NCBI GenBank assembly: GCA_021819135.1 | Contig: JAKASE010000004.1 | Coordinates: 1-64,000, forward strand | From: Thermoplasmata archaeon | GTDB taxonomy: Archaea > Thermoplasmatota > Thermoplasmata > Lutacidiplasmatales > UBA184 | Length of the DNA: 64,000 bases | Direction of reading: 5' to 3' | Shown: in pieces, positions 17,259 through 25,625 of the stretch | How the letters are laid out: each line of letters opens with the position of its first letter | Numbering within the stretch: position 1 is the stretch's first letter | The notes under the pieces: model-generated | What the model was told of the DNA's origin: nothing | Databases searched by the model: none | Seen by the model: the letters and a program-made list of their open reading frames with translations, nothing else | Program-made: the position numbers and the translations under genes

Positions 17259-17909
17259 ATGACCGGGAAGGGGCGGGTAGGGATCCTGGGGAGCGGGGTC
17301 GTCGGACAGCAGCTCGGTCGCGGGTTCGCGGCGCACGGATTCGAGGTCATGCTCGGCTCCCGGGACCCGAGGAAGCTCAACGCGTGGCGTGCCGCGACAC
17401 CGGGCCCGGTATCGACGGGGACGTTCGAGGAGTCCGCGGCGTTCGGCGAGGTGGTCATCCTCGCGACCGCCGGCTCCGCGACGGAAGAGGCGATCGACCT
17501 CGCCGACCCGAAGAACTTCGTCGGGAAGCTCGTGCTCGATGCGACGAACCCCCTCGACTTCTCGCACGGTATGCCTCCCGGGCTCTTCCTCGGGACCACG
17601 GACTCTCTCGGGGAACGCGTCCAGCGGAAGCTCCCCGACGCGAAGGTCGTGAAATGCTTCAACACCGTCGGCAACACCCGGTTCATCGACCCAAAGTTCC
17701 GGGAAGGGGTGCCGCCAATGCTGATCTGCGGGAACGACGAGCCGGCGAAGCGGCGCACCGATCAGATCCTCCGGGAGCTCGGCTGGCCCGGGGCGATGGA
17801 CGTCGGGGGGATCGATGCGGCCCGCTGGCTCGAGGCCATGGTGCCGCTCTGGGTCCGGGTCGGACGGTCGCTCGACACCTACGAGCACGCGATCCGCTTC
17901 GTACGCTAG
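17259..17909 (+). CDS. NADP-dependent F420 oxidoreductase-like protein
   Basis: 216 residues of the F420_oxidored/NpdG family. The N-terminal Rossmann loop GILGSGVVGQQLGRGF at about 8-23 and the following MLGSRDPRKL (basic residues that bind the NADP phosphate) are clear; ILATAGSATEEAI, DATNPLDF and VKCFNTVGNTRF are conserved family segments. True Fno enzymes move hydride between F420 and NADP; many relatives act on other substrates, so the substrate is open. ATG at 17259 follows a GA-rich stretch. Confidence 0.88.
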   Translation: MTGKGRVGILGSGVVGQQLGRGFAAHGFEVMLGSRDPRKLNAWRAATPGPVSTGTFEESAAFGEVVILATAGSATEEAIDLADPKNFVGKLVLDATNPLDFSHGMPPGLFLGTTDSLGERVQRKLPDAKVVKCFNTVGNTRFIDPKFREGVPPMLICGNDEPAKRRTDQILRELGWPGAMDVGGIDAARWLEAMVPLWVRVGRSLDTYEHAIRFVR

Positions 17910-17959
17910 GACGACGGAGGCTCCGTGCCCCTCCCGCCCCCCACGTCCGGCGGGCGCCC

Positions 17960-18763
17960 GTGACCGCGGCGCCGCCGGTCAACGCCGACGCGGAGGAGCG
18001 GCTCGCCGCGACCCTCCCGGACCTTCCGCTCACCTTCGGGCTCCGCTCGATCCTGTACCGCCACGTTGGATCGGCCTGGATCGACGGCGACCCCGGCGCA
18101 CCCCGATCGGCGGTCGTCGTCGTTCCGTGGGCTCCGACGGAGCCCGACGTCATCGGCGACGACCCGCAGAGCGCCTGGGAACTCCTCCGTCACATCCCGG
18201 GCTGGAACTGTGCGCACGGCAGCCCGGCGCTCGTGCGCGCGCTCGTCCCCCGAGTCGAGGAGGCGCTCCGGACCACGACCCTCGTACAGGAGGACGTGTA
18301 CTACACGCTGGATCAGGCCCCGGTCCCGCACCAGCACCCCTCCGTCCGTCCCCTGACCGACGACGACGTCGCCCTCCTCGAGGAGGCCCCGGTCCCGCTG
18401 CGGCCCGTGGGGTTCGGCTCGCTCCTCGCCGCTCTCACCGGCGGCGTCGTGGCGGGCGCGATCGTGGACGGTCGGGTCGTCAGCACCGTCTCGATGACGG
18501 TCTCTTCCGAGAACTACGCGGACCTGAGCGCGCACACCCTGGAGGCGTGGAGGCGGCGCGGGCTGGGCACGGCCGCTGCCTGCCTCGCGTCGCGCCTCGT
18601 TCGCGCGCGGGAGCTGACGCCGGTCTGGAGCACGGTCGAGGACAACCGGGGGTCCCGACGCCTGGCCGAGCGTCTCGGCTACACCGAAGTGGGACGCCGG
18701 GCGTACCTCGTCGTTCCCTCCCTGCGGCGGTCGAGCGGATTCCGTCCCGAGCCAACGGCGTAG
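17960..18763 (+). CDS. GNAT-family N-acetyltransferase
   Basis: 267 residues. The C-terminal half carries the acetyl-CoA-binding GNAT motif RRRGLGTAAA at about 195-204, with a typical following strand (PVWSTVEDNRGSRRLAERLGY) and a final aromatic segment. The N-terminal half resembles the GNAT_acetyltran/FR47 type, with SAWELLRHIPGW as a conserved-looking stretch. Substrate unknown. GTG start at 17960 chosen because the frame before it is low-complexity; the gene follows the F420-like gene after 50 bases and may be co-transcribed. Confidence 0.87.
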   Translation: MTAAPPVNADAEERLAATLPDLPLTFGLRSILYRHVGSAWIDGDPGAPRSAVVVVPWAPTEPDVIGDDPQSAWELLRHIPGWNCAHGSPALVRALVPRVEEALRTTTLVQEDVYYTLDQAPVPHQHPSVRPLTDDDVALLEEAPVPLRPVGFGSLLAALTGGVVAGAIVDGRVVSTVSMTVSSENYADLSAHTLEAWRRRGLGTAAACLASRLVRARELTPVWSTVEDNRGSRRLAERLGYTEVGRRAYLVVPSLRRSSGFRPEPTA

Positions 18764-18880
18764 GCCCCGGATCGGAGAGGGGCGATCTCCCGCCGCCCGC
18801 CGCGCCGAGCGCCCGGGCCGATATCGGTCCCGCCCGGACCCGGTCGTGCCCCGGGTCCGAAGACGGAACGCCTGGAAGAC

Positions 18881-18898
18881 ATTATATCGAATTCGATA
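18881..18898 (+). promoter_or_regulatory. TATA box merged with a perfect palindrome, PadR operator candidate
   Basis: ATTATAT at 18881-18887 is the TATA box about 28 bases before the PadR ATG. It runs into the perfect 14-bp palindrome TATCGAATTCGATA at 18885-18898, and a further CGATA half-site follows near 18906. A dimeric PadR repressor bound here would block TBP, giving autoregulation of the PadR-ABC operon (inference). Confidence 0.65.
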
Positions 18899-18912
18899 CA
18901 TAATCCGATACC

Positions 18913-19464
18913 ATGGTGGAAGCGGTTCCTCGCGGACCGGTGCCGGGCCGAATCCTTGGACTGTATGCTCTCTCGGTGATGGCGAGGGAGGGGCCGGTCC
19001 ACGGCTACGGCCTCGCGGAGCGGATCGCCGAGCGGACGGGCGGCGCGTGGAGGCCCGGCGCGGGGGCGATCTACCCGGCGCTGAACGGCCTCGCCCGGCG
19101 CCACCTCGCCCGCATGTCGCGGCAGGGGGTACGCCGGGTCTACCGTATCACGCCGACCGGCCGCCGGATGCTCCGCGAGGTCCGCCGGCGGGTCGCCTGG
19201 CGAAGCCGGGGTGGGCTCGACCTGAGCCTGCTCTGGGCCGAGATCGCCGGTGTCGGGGACCCCGGAGAGCACCTGGTCAGCCGGCTCGGGGTGCATCTCG
19301 ACGCGATCTACGAGTACTTGCTGCGTCGTCCCTCCGGCGCGGCGGACGCCGAGCGGCTTCGGCGCGCCGTTCGCGAGCGGCTCGCGGACGCGGAGCGTCG
19401 GCTCGGGGCGAGCGACGCCGCCGTGAGGAGTCCGTTCCCGGCCGAGCGGGGGGTCGCCGCATGA
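18913..19464 (+). CDS. PadR-family transcriptional regulator
   Basis: 183 residues. The winged-helix core at about 14-95 has the family marks: VHGYGLAERI, GAIYPALNGLARRHLARM and the wing VRRVYRITPTGRRML. A C-terminal helical part (about 100-170) would dimerise. PadR proteins usually repress a neighbouring efflux or stress operon and let go on binding a toxic ligand. Here the gene overlaps the ABC ATPase by ATGA and has a palindromic operator over its TATA box, so it most likely controls its own operon. Confidence 0.93.
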   Translation: MVEAVPRGPVPGRILGLYALSVMAREGPVHGYGLAERIAERTGGAWRPGAGAIYPALNGLARRHLARMSRQGVRRVYRITPTGRRMLREVRRRVAWRSRGGLDLSLLWAEIAGVGDPGEHLVSRLGVHLDAIYEYLLRRPSGAADAERLRRAVRERLADAERRLGASDAAVRSPFPAERGVAA

Positions 19465-20465
19465 CCGACAACGTAGGGACGCCCGCGATCGCGACGCACG
19501 ACCTCAGCAAGCGCTACGGCAATGGGGGGCGCGGCGTGCTCGCCCTCGACCACGTGAACCTGACGATCCCCCCGGCGAGCGTCTTCGGCCTGCTGGGCCC
19601 GAACGGGGCCGGCAAGACGACCTTGATCAAGGTCCTGACGGGCATCAGCGACATCACCGCAGGGAGCGCGACCGTCGCCGGGTTCGATGTCCGGCGCGAG
19701 TCGAAGGCCGTGCGCGCCCGGATCGGGTGGGTCGCGGCCGAGGTCATCCTGGACGACGACTTCTCCGGATGGGAGAACCTCTGGCTCCAGGCGAAGCTGC
19801 AGAACCTCTCCGACTGGGAAGGGCGGGCGAACCATCTCCTCACGTACTTCTCCCTCCAGGACCGGAAGGACGACAAGGTGAGCCACTACTCGACCGGGAT
19901 GCGCAAGAAGCTCGAGATCGCGCTCGCCCTCCTCCATCAGCCCCAGGTGATCTTCATGGACGAGCCGACGATCGGGCTCGACGTCGGCACCCGCCGGATG
20001 CTCTGGGACATCGTCACCGGCGTCCACAAGGAGTTCGGCGTGACCGTGCTCCTCACGACTCACTACATCGAGGAGGCCGACGCCCTCTGCGACCGGCTCG
20101 CGATCATCGACGAGGGGCGGATCATCGCGCAAGGAACGCCGTCCGAGCTGAAGGCCCGGGTCCACGCGGACCTGGTCCTGCTCGAGATGTCCGACGGCCT
20201 CGATACCCCGGTCGTCTCCGCGATCCCCGGCGTGCAGGAGGTCCGGCCGCAGGGCGGCGACTGGATGATCCGGGTCGGCTCGTCGGAGGAGTTCCTCCCC
20301 CGCCTCTTGGCGGCGATCCCGACGGACCAGATCCGCCGGATCAGCGTGGAGAAGCCGAGCCTCGAGACGGTCTTCCTCGACCTCACAGGGAAGCGGATCG
20401 GCGCCGAGGAGCCGATGCGGGACATCCGCAAGTTCTACGCCCAGATGCGGAGGGCCCGGTCGTGA
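19461..20465 (+). CDS. ABC transporter ATP-binding protein (DrrA type)
   Basis: 334 residues. Walker A GPNGAGKTT at about 48-56, signature YSTGMRKKLEIA (the drug-exporter variant of LSGGQ), Walker B VIFMDEPTIGLD, and switch His in TTHYIEEAD. The C-terminal 80 residues are the DUF4162-like tail of DrrA/natural-product exporters. Partner is the permease that overlaps by GTGA. Substrate is likely a hydrophobic toxic compound; the PadR regulator supports this. Confidence 0.95.
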   Translation: MTDNVGTPAIATHDLSKRYGNGGRGVLALDHVNLTIPPASVFGLLGPNGAGKTTLIKVLTGISDITAGSATVAGFDVRRESKAVRARIGWVAAEVILDDDFSGWENLWLQAKLQNLSDWEGRANHLLTYFSLQDRKDDKVSHYSTGMRKKLEIALALLHQPQVIFMDEPTIGLDVGTRRMLWDIVTGVHKEFGVTVLLTTHYIEEADALCDRLAIIDEGRIIAQGTPSELKARVHADLVLLEMSDGLDTPVVSAIPGVQEVRPQGGDWMIRVGSSEEFLPRLLAAIPTDQIRRISVEKPSLETVFLDLTGKRIGAEEPMRDIRKFYAQMRRARS

Positions 20466-21241
20466 CGAGCCCCGGGGTGAGCCAGTTCTGGGGCCTCTAC
20501 GCCCGGGAGGTCCTCCGGACGTTCCGCAACCCGTTCGTCATGCTGATCACGGTCGTCCAGCCGTTCATGTGGCTCGCCTTCTTCGGGTCGAGCTTCGGGA
20601 ACGTACCGAAGTCCTACCTCGAGGCGCTCTTCGGGGCGTCGAACTACATCCAGTTCCTGCTGCCGGGGGTCCTGTCGACCTCGATGCTGTCGGTCGGGAT
20701 GTTCGGGTCGATGAGCACGATCCAGGACAAGCGGTTCGGTTTCATGAAGCGCATCCTGATCACGCCGACGTCGAAGGAGCTCATCTTCGTCTCGAAGGCG
20801 ATCGGGGCCGCGACACGGGGACTCGTCCAGATCCCGGTGATGATCGCCGCCGCGGTCGTCTTCGGCGTGCCGTTCGTGCTCACCCCGGTCCAGTGGGTCG
20901 CGTGGGTCGCCGCGCTCTTCTTCCTCGCGATCGGGTTCTCGAGCCTGTTCCTCGCGATCACCGCCCCCTCGACCGACTGGCAGACCCCGGGGGTCGTCTC
21001 GAACTTCATCACGATGCCCCTCATGTTCGCGAGCACGGCGCTCTTCCCGTCGGGGAACTTCCCGGCGTGGATGCAGGCGATCTCGTCGGTCAACCCGATC
21101 ACGTTCTCCGCGCTCCTCGGACGGAGCTTCGTCCTCGGCCGGGCGGTCGACTGGTCGTACCTCGGCTACCTCGCGATCTTCGCCTTCGGGATGCTCGCGA
21201 TCGGCTACGCCGTCTCGGCGCGCTGGCTCAAGGTCGAGTAG
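20462..21241 (+). CDS. ABC-2 type transporter permease
   Basis: 259 residues with six hydrophobic segments, the usual build of an ABC-2/DrrB permease. The loop after helix 2 (MSTIQDKRFGFMKRILITPTSKE) is the conserved coupling region, and AISSVNPITF before the last helices matches the family. GTG start overlaps the ATPase stop. The 3' end overlaps the convergent GH15 gene by 14 bp. Confidence 0.93.
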   Translation: MTSPGVSQFWGLYAREVLRTFRNPFVMLITVVQPFMWLAFFGSSFGNVPKSYLEALFGASNYIQFLLPGVLSTSMLSVGMFGSMSTIQDKRFGFMKRILITPTSKELIFVSKAIGAATRGLVQIPVMIAAAVVFGVPFVLTPVQWVAWVAALFFLAIGFSSLFLAITAPSTDWQTPGVVSNFITMPLMFASTALFPSGNFPAWMQAISSVNPITFSALLGRSFVLGRAVDWSYLGYLAIFAFGMLAIGYAVSARWLKVE

Positions 21242-23624
21242 TCCGGCCGACGGGCCCCGCCCCCGGCCCCGCCTCCACCGTGAAATCCCGGCCCTCCCAG
21301 CGGTCGACGTCCGGCCAGTAGAACGTGAACGTCCATCGCCGGCCCGCCTGCCCGAGGGGATCGAGGTCCACGTAGTGGAGCCCGATTCCGCCATCGGAGG
21401 AGTCGACGTCGCGCAAGGTGCGCCAGTCGTCTTCGCTCACGTGCAGCCGGAACGGCGCGGCGGCGATCACCCGCAGCCGGGCCCCGGACTCCACGACCCG
21501 GGGACGCCGGCCGAACTTCCAGACCTCGAGGGGAGCGGAGGAGGACCGGGAGCGGCCGCCGAGATACCGCTCGGCGACCTCGGGCACCCGGTCGAAGACG
21601 GCGCGGTCGGAGGCCGACCGCAGGAGGGTGAGGTACTCGGCATGGGCCCAGGCGAGGGGCATCGCGGCCTCGGTGGGCCGACCGAGCGCGAGGTGGAGCG
21701 TCGGGCGGTCGACCGCGTCCCATACCTGCTCGGTGAGCAGTCCGGTCGGGGTCGCGAGGCGCTCGAGGGTCGTGAGGTACGGGGTCGGGTCGTTCCCGAG
21801 GGCGAGCTCGTAGTGTCCGCGCTCGCCGGTGAGGAGGGGCCACGCCCGTCCGACCCCCCAACCGGTGTACGGCGCCCCGTCGTCGCCCTCACCGTACCCG
21901 TCGTGGTTGTACCGCCGCCAGACCGGCCCGAACGGGGTATCGACCTTCAGGACGGCATCCACGACCCGGACCGAGTCCCGGACGATCGGGTCGTCCGCCC
22001 GACGGATCCCGTAGCGGACGAGCTCGAGGAAGTCCCCCGATACGATCTCGGACGCCGGGAACTCCTCCGGGGTCCCGGGGGCGAGGTTCGGCAGCCGCAG
22101 TCGGCCGAGGTCCGGGGCCGTGTCCGGCTCGGTGTCGTCCGCAGGGAACGGGCGGATACGGACGTAGTGGCGGGAGATGCCGGGGACGAGCGTTCCTGCA
22201 CCCGTCACCGTCCAGGGCTCGATGTGGCGCTCGAGGAAGTCGGCGTGCTCCTCGAGGAAATGCGCGGCCGCCGTCTCTCGGTCGGCGCGGGCAAACCGGG
22301 CGGCCACCATGAGCGCGGCGATCGAAGCGGCGAGCGTCGACGGGGAGTACCCCCCGACCTCCTCCCACCGGTCCTCCCCGGTGCAGGGACCGTGCTCGAT
22401 GAGGAATCGGGCCGCCCGGCGCACCATGACGCGGGGGTCGAAGTCCCCGAGCTTCCCCTCCTCCCGAAGCCGGCCGGCGAGGAGGATCGGGAACGCGACC
22501 TCGTCCAGCTGGACCCCCTGCCAGTAGGGGGTCCCGTCGACCCAGAAGTTCTGAGGGAAACCGCCGTCCGGACGCTGGCGGGAGGCGACGAAGACCAGGG
22601 CGCGGAGCGCCGCCTCCGGGCTCCCCGACGCGAGCAGCCCCATCGCCGAGTGGACCATGTCCCGGGTCCAGACGAGGTGGTAGCCGCCGGCATCCGAGTC
22701 GCCTTTGGACGAGCCCCAGGGGATCGACAACGACGCGATGAACCCGCCGGGGTAGCGCTTGTCCTCGTGGGCGAGGAGTATCGAGCGGCTCGCGCGATAG
22801 AGCCGGCCGTGGTCGTGCGTGAGGGGGGCGAGAGGCGCCTCGTGGAGGGCGACCCGGTTCCACTGCTCGACGAACCGGCGCCGGTGGACCTCGAACGGCG
22901 TGCTCAGGGACTGGAAGAGCGCGGTCACCGCCGCGGGGACGGACTCTCCGAAGGCGAGCCCGATCGTGAACTCGGAGCCCGACCGGGTCGGGACCTCGCC
23001 CACCAACGCGACGTTGCCGTCCGGCGCCTCATCGAACTCCCACGTGAAGTCCCGGTGACGGTCGAGGTCGGTCCACCCGTCGCTCGCGCCGACGTATCCG
23101 ACCGAGCTCCGCCGGAACGGGGCCGTCGAGCCGAGGGCGAGGGCTACCCCGTCCCGCTCGGCCGTGAGCAGCGACTGCCCCAGGACCTCGATGACGCGGG
23201 CGTTGTTCCCATAACCGCTCACGTTGAGGTGGGGCGCCGCGAGGACGAACAGGCGCAGGCGATCCGCCAGATCCGGGGAATCGATCTCGAGACGGCTGCG
23301 CATCAACAGACAGGGCAGGTGCGGGTCGCTGAGGACGGTCTTGTGGATCCGGTAGCGACCGTCCGGGTCCTCAGAGCGGATGTGGTAGCTGAGCGCGTGG
23401 TCGCTTCCCCGCTCGGTGACCGCCCGTAGGTGCCGTTTCTCCTCGTGGAAGAACGTCGATCCGTCCGTGAGGAGGAACTCCATGTCCCGGAGCTGCGGTC
23501 GGTCGATCCGGGGAAAATAGACCTCCGTCACGGTGCCGCGCCAGAGCGTGAACCAGAGCCGGGAATCGGCGGAGTAGGCGGTGCCGATCCCCTCCTTGTT
23601 GCTGTGGGCCCACCGGGGCTCCAT
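21228..23624 (-). CDS. Glycoside hydrolase family 15 enzyme (glucoamylase or trehalase)
   Basis: 798 residues. An N-terminal beta-sandwich domain (about 1-270) is followed by the (alpha/alpha)6 barrel. YHLVWTRDMVHSAMGLLASG and DRWEEVGGYSPST (general acid Glu) mark the catalytic barrel, with the second Glu in LLTEQVWDAVDRP. A short beta region ends the protein. GH15 cleaves glucose from alpha-glucans; Thermoplasma-type relatives act as acid trehalases, so substrate is open. No signal peptide, so probably cytoplasmic. ATG at 23624 has GGAGGA upstream; a longer TTG start at 23684 is possible. Confidence 0.93.
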   Translation of the reverse strand: MEPRWAHSNKEGIGTAYSADSRLWFTLWRGTVTEVYFPRIDRPQLRDMEFLLTDGSTFFHEEKRHLRAVTERGSDHALSYHIRSEDPDGRYRIHKTVLSDPHLPCLLMRSRLEIDSPDLADRLRLFVLAAPHLNVSGYGNNARVIEVLGQSLLTAERDGVALALGSTAPFRRSSVGYVGASDGWTDLDRHRDFTWEFDEAPDGNVALVGEVPTRSGSEFTIGLAFGESVPAAVTALFQSLSTPFEVHRRRFVEQWNRVALHEAPLAPLTHDHGRLYRASRSILLAHEDKRYPGGFIASLSIPWGSSKGDSDAGGYHLVWTRDMVHSAMGLLASGSPEAALRALVFVASRQRPDGGFPQNFWVDGTPYWQGVQLDEVAFPILLAGRLREEGKLGDFDPRVMVRRAARFLIEHGPCTGEDRWEEVGGYSPSTLAASIAALMVAARFARADRETAAAHFLEEHADFLERHIEPWTVTGAGTLVPGISRHYVRIRPFPADDTEPDTAPDLGRLRLPNLAPGTPEEFPASEIVSGDFLELVRYGIRRADDPIVRDSVRVVDAVLKVDTPFGPVWRRYNHDGYGEGDDGAPYTGWGVGRAWPLLTGERGHYELALGNDPTPYLTTLERLATPTGLLTEQVWDAVDRPTLHLALGRPTEAAMPLAWAHAEYLTLLRSASDRAVFDRVPEVAERYLGGRSRSSSAPLEVWKFGRRPRVVESGARLRVIAAAPFRLHVSEDDWRTLRDVDSSDGGIGLHYVDLDPLGQAGRRWTFTFYWPDVDRWEGRDFTVEAGPGAGPVGRTTRP

Positions 23625-24022
23625 CCCCGGTCCTCCGAACGCCCTTCGGTTCCCCCGGGGTTGCACCGTGACCCACGCACCCAAGGCTAGGACCTCCCCG
23701 GGCGTCTTGAAGTTTCTCCGCGAGCGCTCCTCGGAAGGGAACGGCCGGACCGTATCGTGGGATCCTCACCGATCCCAACGACCGTCGTCACCCGCGCGTC
23801 CGACCAACCCCGATGGGAGGCGTTGGCCGCCTCCGAAGCGTACGGGCGACGGGGATCTCGATCGTGTGCCGAGCATCCGGCGAGCGGCATCGCCTCTCTC
23901 TCGGTCCGTTCCCTTGGATCGATCGCGACCCCCGCTCCGCACCGCGAGCTCGCGGTCCGGGTCGTCGCGGAGGCTTCCTCGAGAGCGGCGACCGCGCGCA
24001 CCTCGCGGGTCCGCCGAAACCC
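23625..24022. other. Intergenic stretch left of the insertion sequence, no gene seen
   Basis: About 400 bases between the GH15 start and the left end of the IS. Short frames on both strands are Arg/Ser-rich and look like noise. It must hold the GH15 promoter, and its right end (AAACCC next to TTA) is the pre-insertion promoter region of the antiporter. Confidence 0.5.
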
Positions 24023-24025
24023 TTA

Positions 24026-24043
24026 GAGTTTGTCCGGAAACCT
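24026..24043 (+). repeat. Left terminal inverted repeat of the IS
   Basis: GAGTTTGTCCGGAAACCT, an exact reverse complement of 25580-25597. Preceded by the TTA duplication. Confidence 0.92.
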
Positions 24044-24047
24044 CCTA

Positions 24048-24314
24048 TCAAGTGGTTCCCGTGCCTCGCCTCCCGCTGCGAATCCACTGAACCAACCCAA
24101 GGACCAACAGTCCCCCACCGACGAAAACGGCCAACTCGCCGAGACCGAACAACGGTTGATTTTCCAGCGGAAGAGGCGCGGGGCACGGAGTGGGAGGATT
24201 GGATGAACAGTAGAGCACCTTGGGATAGATGATCGTAGCATAGAACTCGAGCCACCCGGCCCCCAGGGTGATCAAGGCGGCTCCCACGAGGGTCCACACA
24301 TGGTGTCGGCGCAT
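24048..24314 (-). CDS. Small two-helix membrane protein, IS passenger
   Basis: 88 residues with two hydrophobic helices (TLVGAALITLGAGWLEFYATI and LGELAVFVGGGLLVLGLVQWI) joined by a loop containing two cysteines and several prolines (YCSSNPPTPCPAP), which is probably outside the cell. A TATA-like GCTATAACC on the minus strand at 24337-24345 puts the RNA start at the ATG at 24314, so a leaderless message is likely. It lies fully within the IS ends, its stop 4 bases inside the left inverted repeat. Function unknown; it has no transposition role that I can recognise. Confidence 0.7.
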   Translation of the reverse strand: MRRHHVWTLVGAALITLGAGWLEFYATIIYPKVLYCSSNPPTPCPAPLPLENQPLFGLGELAVFVGGGLLVLGLVQWIRSGRRGTGTT

Positions 24315-24428
24315 GGTGTCGCGATGGCGTTGCAAGGGTTATAGCTCGCCCAGAAGCCCTTTCGCCGCTTCCTGTGGAGCTTCGTCGTGACGTAGGGAGC
24401 CGAGGGCTCTCCCCAATGGTGATGCTCA

Positions 24429-25247
24429 TTGCCGGCGGCATACCCTGCGGTCTCGCGCCACTCTCTGCCGATCGACCTCTGGATCGTCATCGAGACGTGG
24501 CTTCCATCGCTTCCTCCCCGCCCTGCGGGTGGTCGACCCCGTCGGGACGACCGCCAGTGCATGGAGGGAATCCTGTACGTCCTCCTCACCGGAATCCCCT
24601 GGCGCCTGCTCCCGCCCCAGTTCGGTCCCCCCTCCACCCTCTTCGACCGATTCCAGCAATGGAGCACCGCCGGGGTCTTCGAGCGCCTCTGGGAGCAGGC
24701 GCTCCTCACGTACGACGAGGCGGTCGGAATCCAGTGGACCTGGCAAGCGATGGACGGAGCGCTCACCAAGGCACCTCTCGGCGGAGAGGTCACGGGGCCC
24801 AATCCCACCGACCGAGCCAAGAGCGGCGGCAAGCGTAGCCTCCTCACCGATGGGAACGGAATCCCGCTCGCGGTCGTCCTCGCCCCGGCGAATCGCCATG
24901 ACATCAAGCTGTTCGAGGCCACCCTGGAGGCCCGACGGATCCTTCCGCCGATGGTCTCCCAGCACCTGTGCCTCGACAAGGGATACGACTCCGCCGAGGT
25001 GCGGGAGACCTCTCGCGCTTACCTCTTCACACCGCACATCCGGCCCATCGGAGAAGAGCCACGACGGATGGACCGGAACCGAAAACGCAGGCCTCGCCGA
25101 TGGGTCGTGGAACGGACCCACGCGTGGATGAACCGCTTCCGTCGCCTCTGGGCCCGCTGGGAGCGGAAGGTGAGGAACCATGCCGGGTTCGTGGCCCTCG
25201 CCTGCGCGCTCATCGTCTGGCGGGCGTGCGGAATCTGGTCGCGCTGA
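24429..25247 (+). CDS. IS5-family DDE transposase
   Basis: 272 residues. The N-terminal DUF4096-like part (GRPRRDDRQCMEGILYVLLTG, then IPWRLLPPQFG) is typical of IS5-group enzymes, and the DDE triad is D109 (AMDGAL), D183 (CLDKGYDS) and E229 (VVERTHAWMNRFRRL). All three catalytic residues are present and the frame is intact. No ATG precedes the conserved part; an in-frame TGA stands just upstream, so TTG at 24429 is the start. It cuts and moves the element at the 18-bp inverted repeats. Confidence 0.95.
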   Translation: MPAAYPAVSRHSLPIDLWIVIETWLPSLPPRPAGGRPRRDDRQCMEGILYVLLTGIPWRLLPPQFGPPSTLFDRFQQWSTAGVFERLWEQALLTYDEAVGIQWTWQAMDGALTKAPLGGEVTGPNPTDRAKSGGKRSLLTDGNGIPLAVVLAPANRHDIKLFEATLEARRILPPMVSQHLCLDKGYDSAEVRETSRAYLFTPHIRPIGEEPRRMDRNRKRRPRRWVVERTHAWMNRFRRLWARWERKVRNHAGFVALACALIVWRACGIWSR

Positions 25248-25257
25248 GGCCGACGAA

Positions 25258-25265
25258 ATCTATAG
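25258..25265 (+). promoter_or_regulatory. TATA box inside the IS, for the zinc-ribbon passenger gene
   Basis: ATCTATAG stands just after the transposase stop and about 32 bases before the ATG at 25297, so the passenger gene has its own promoter and does not depend on transposase transcription. Confidence 0.6.
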
Positions 25266-25296
25266 GGACCACCTCCTCTCGCTCGCCCGAGGGGCG

Positions 25297-25581
25297 ATGG
25301 CGAAGCGAGCGACCGGAGAGAAGGCGCAAGCGACCCCGAAGAACTCGGGGCGGAAGGGAGCGCTCGCCGTATCGATCCGATGCATCGAGTGCGGGAGCGC
25401 CACCACGCTCACGTTTCCGGTGGCAGGTCGATCTCCCGGGGCGGTGTTCGGGGCCACCGGCTGGTCGGTGCTCAACGAGCCGGAAGAGGGACACGTGGTA
25501 TTCGCCTGCCAGAAGTGCTTCAACGAGGAGATGAAGTGCGAGGAGGAAGAGGGCCCTTCACGGGTCAGAGGCGAGGGATAG
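25297..25581 (+). CDS. Zinc-ribbon protein, IS passenger
   Basis: 94 residues. Two CxxC pairs (C29/C32 in CIEC and C71/C74 in CQKC) 38 residues apart predict a zinc ribbon; the N-terminus is basic and the C-terminus very acidic (CEEEEG). The TAG stop uses bases of the right inverted repeat (the repeat begins at 25580), so the gene has evolved together with the element. An internal promoter at 25258 supports expression. A role in regulating transposition or in a host function are both possible; no family recognised. Confidence 0.7.
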   Translation: MAKRATGEKAQATPKNSGRKGALAVSIRCIECGSATTLTFPVAGRSPGAVFGATGWSVLNEPEEGHVVFACQKCFNEEMKCEEEEGPSRVRGEG

Positions 25582-25597
25582 GTTTCCGGACAAACTC
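25580..25597 (-). repeat. Right terminal inverted repeat of the IS
   Basis: Exact reverse complement of 24026-24043, followed by TTA at 25598-25600. It contains the last bases of the zinc-ribbon stop codon. Confidence 0.92.
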
Positions 25598-25625
25598 TTA
25601 GCCTCCCGCTCCGGTCCCGGGAACC

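Larger units (their letters stand above)
24026..25597 (+). mobile_element. Complete IS5-family-like insertion sequence with two passenger genes
   Basis: The ends are perfect inverted repeats (24026-24043 and 25580-25597), flanked by TTA direct repeats at 24023-24025 and 25598-25600, as expected of a 3-bp TNA target duplication (IS1031-type group). Inside are a plus-strand DDE transposase, a minus-strand small membrane protein gene, and a plus-strand zinc-ribbon gene; the passenger genes end 4 bases from the left repeat and 1-2 bases into the right repeat. Length 1572 bp is larger than a one-gene IS of this family. Ends are intact and both repeats match, so the element is recent or still active (inference). 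Confidence 0.88.
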
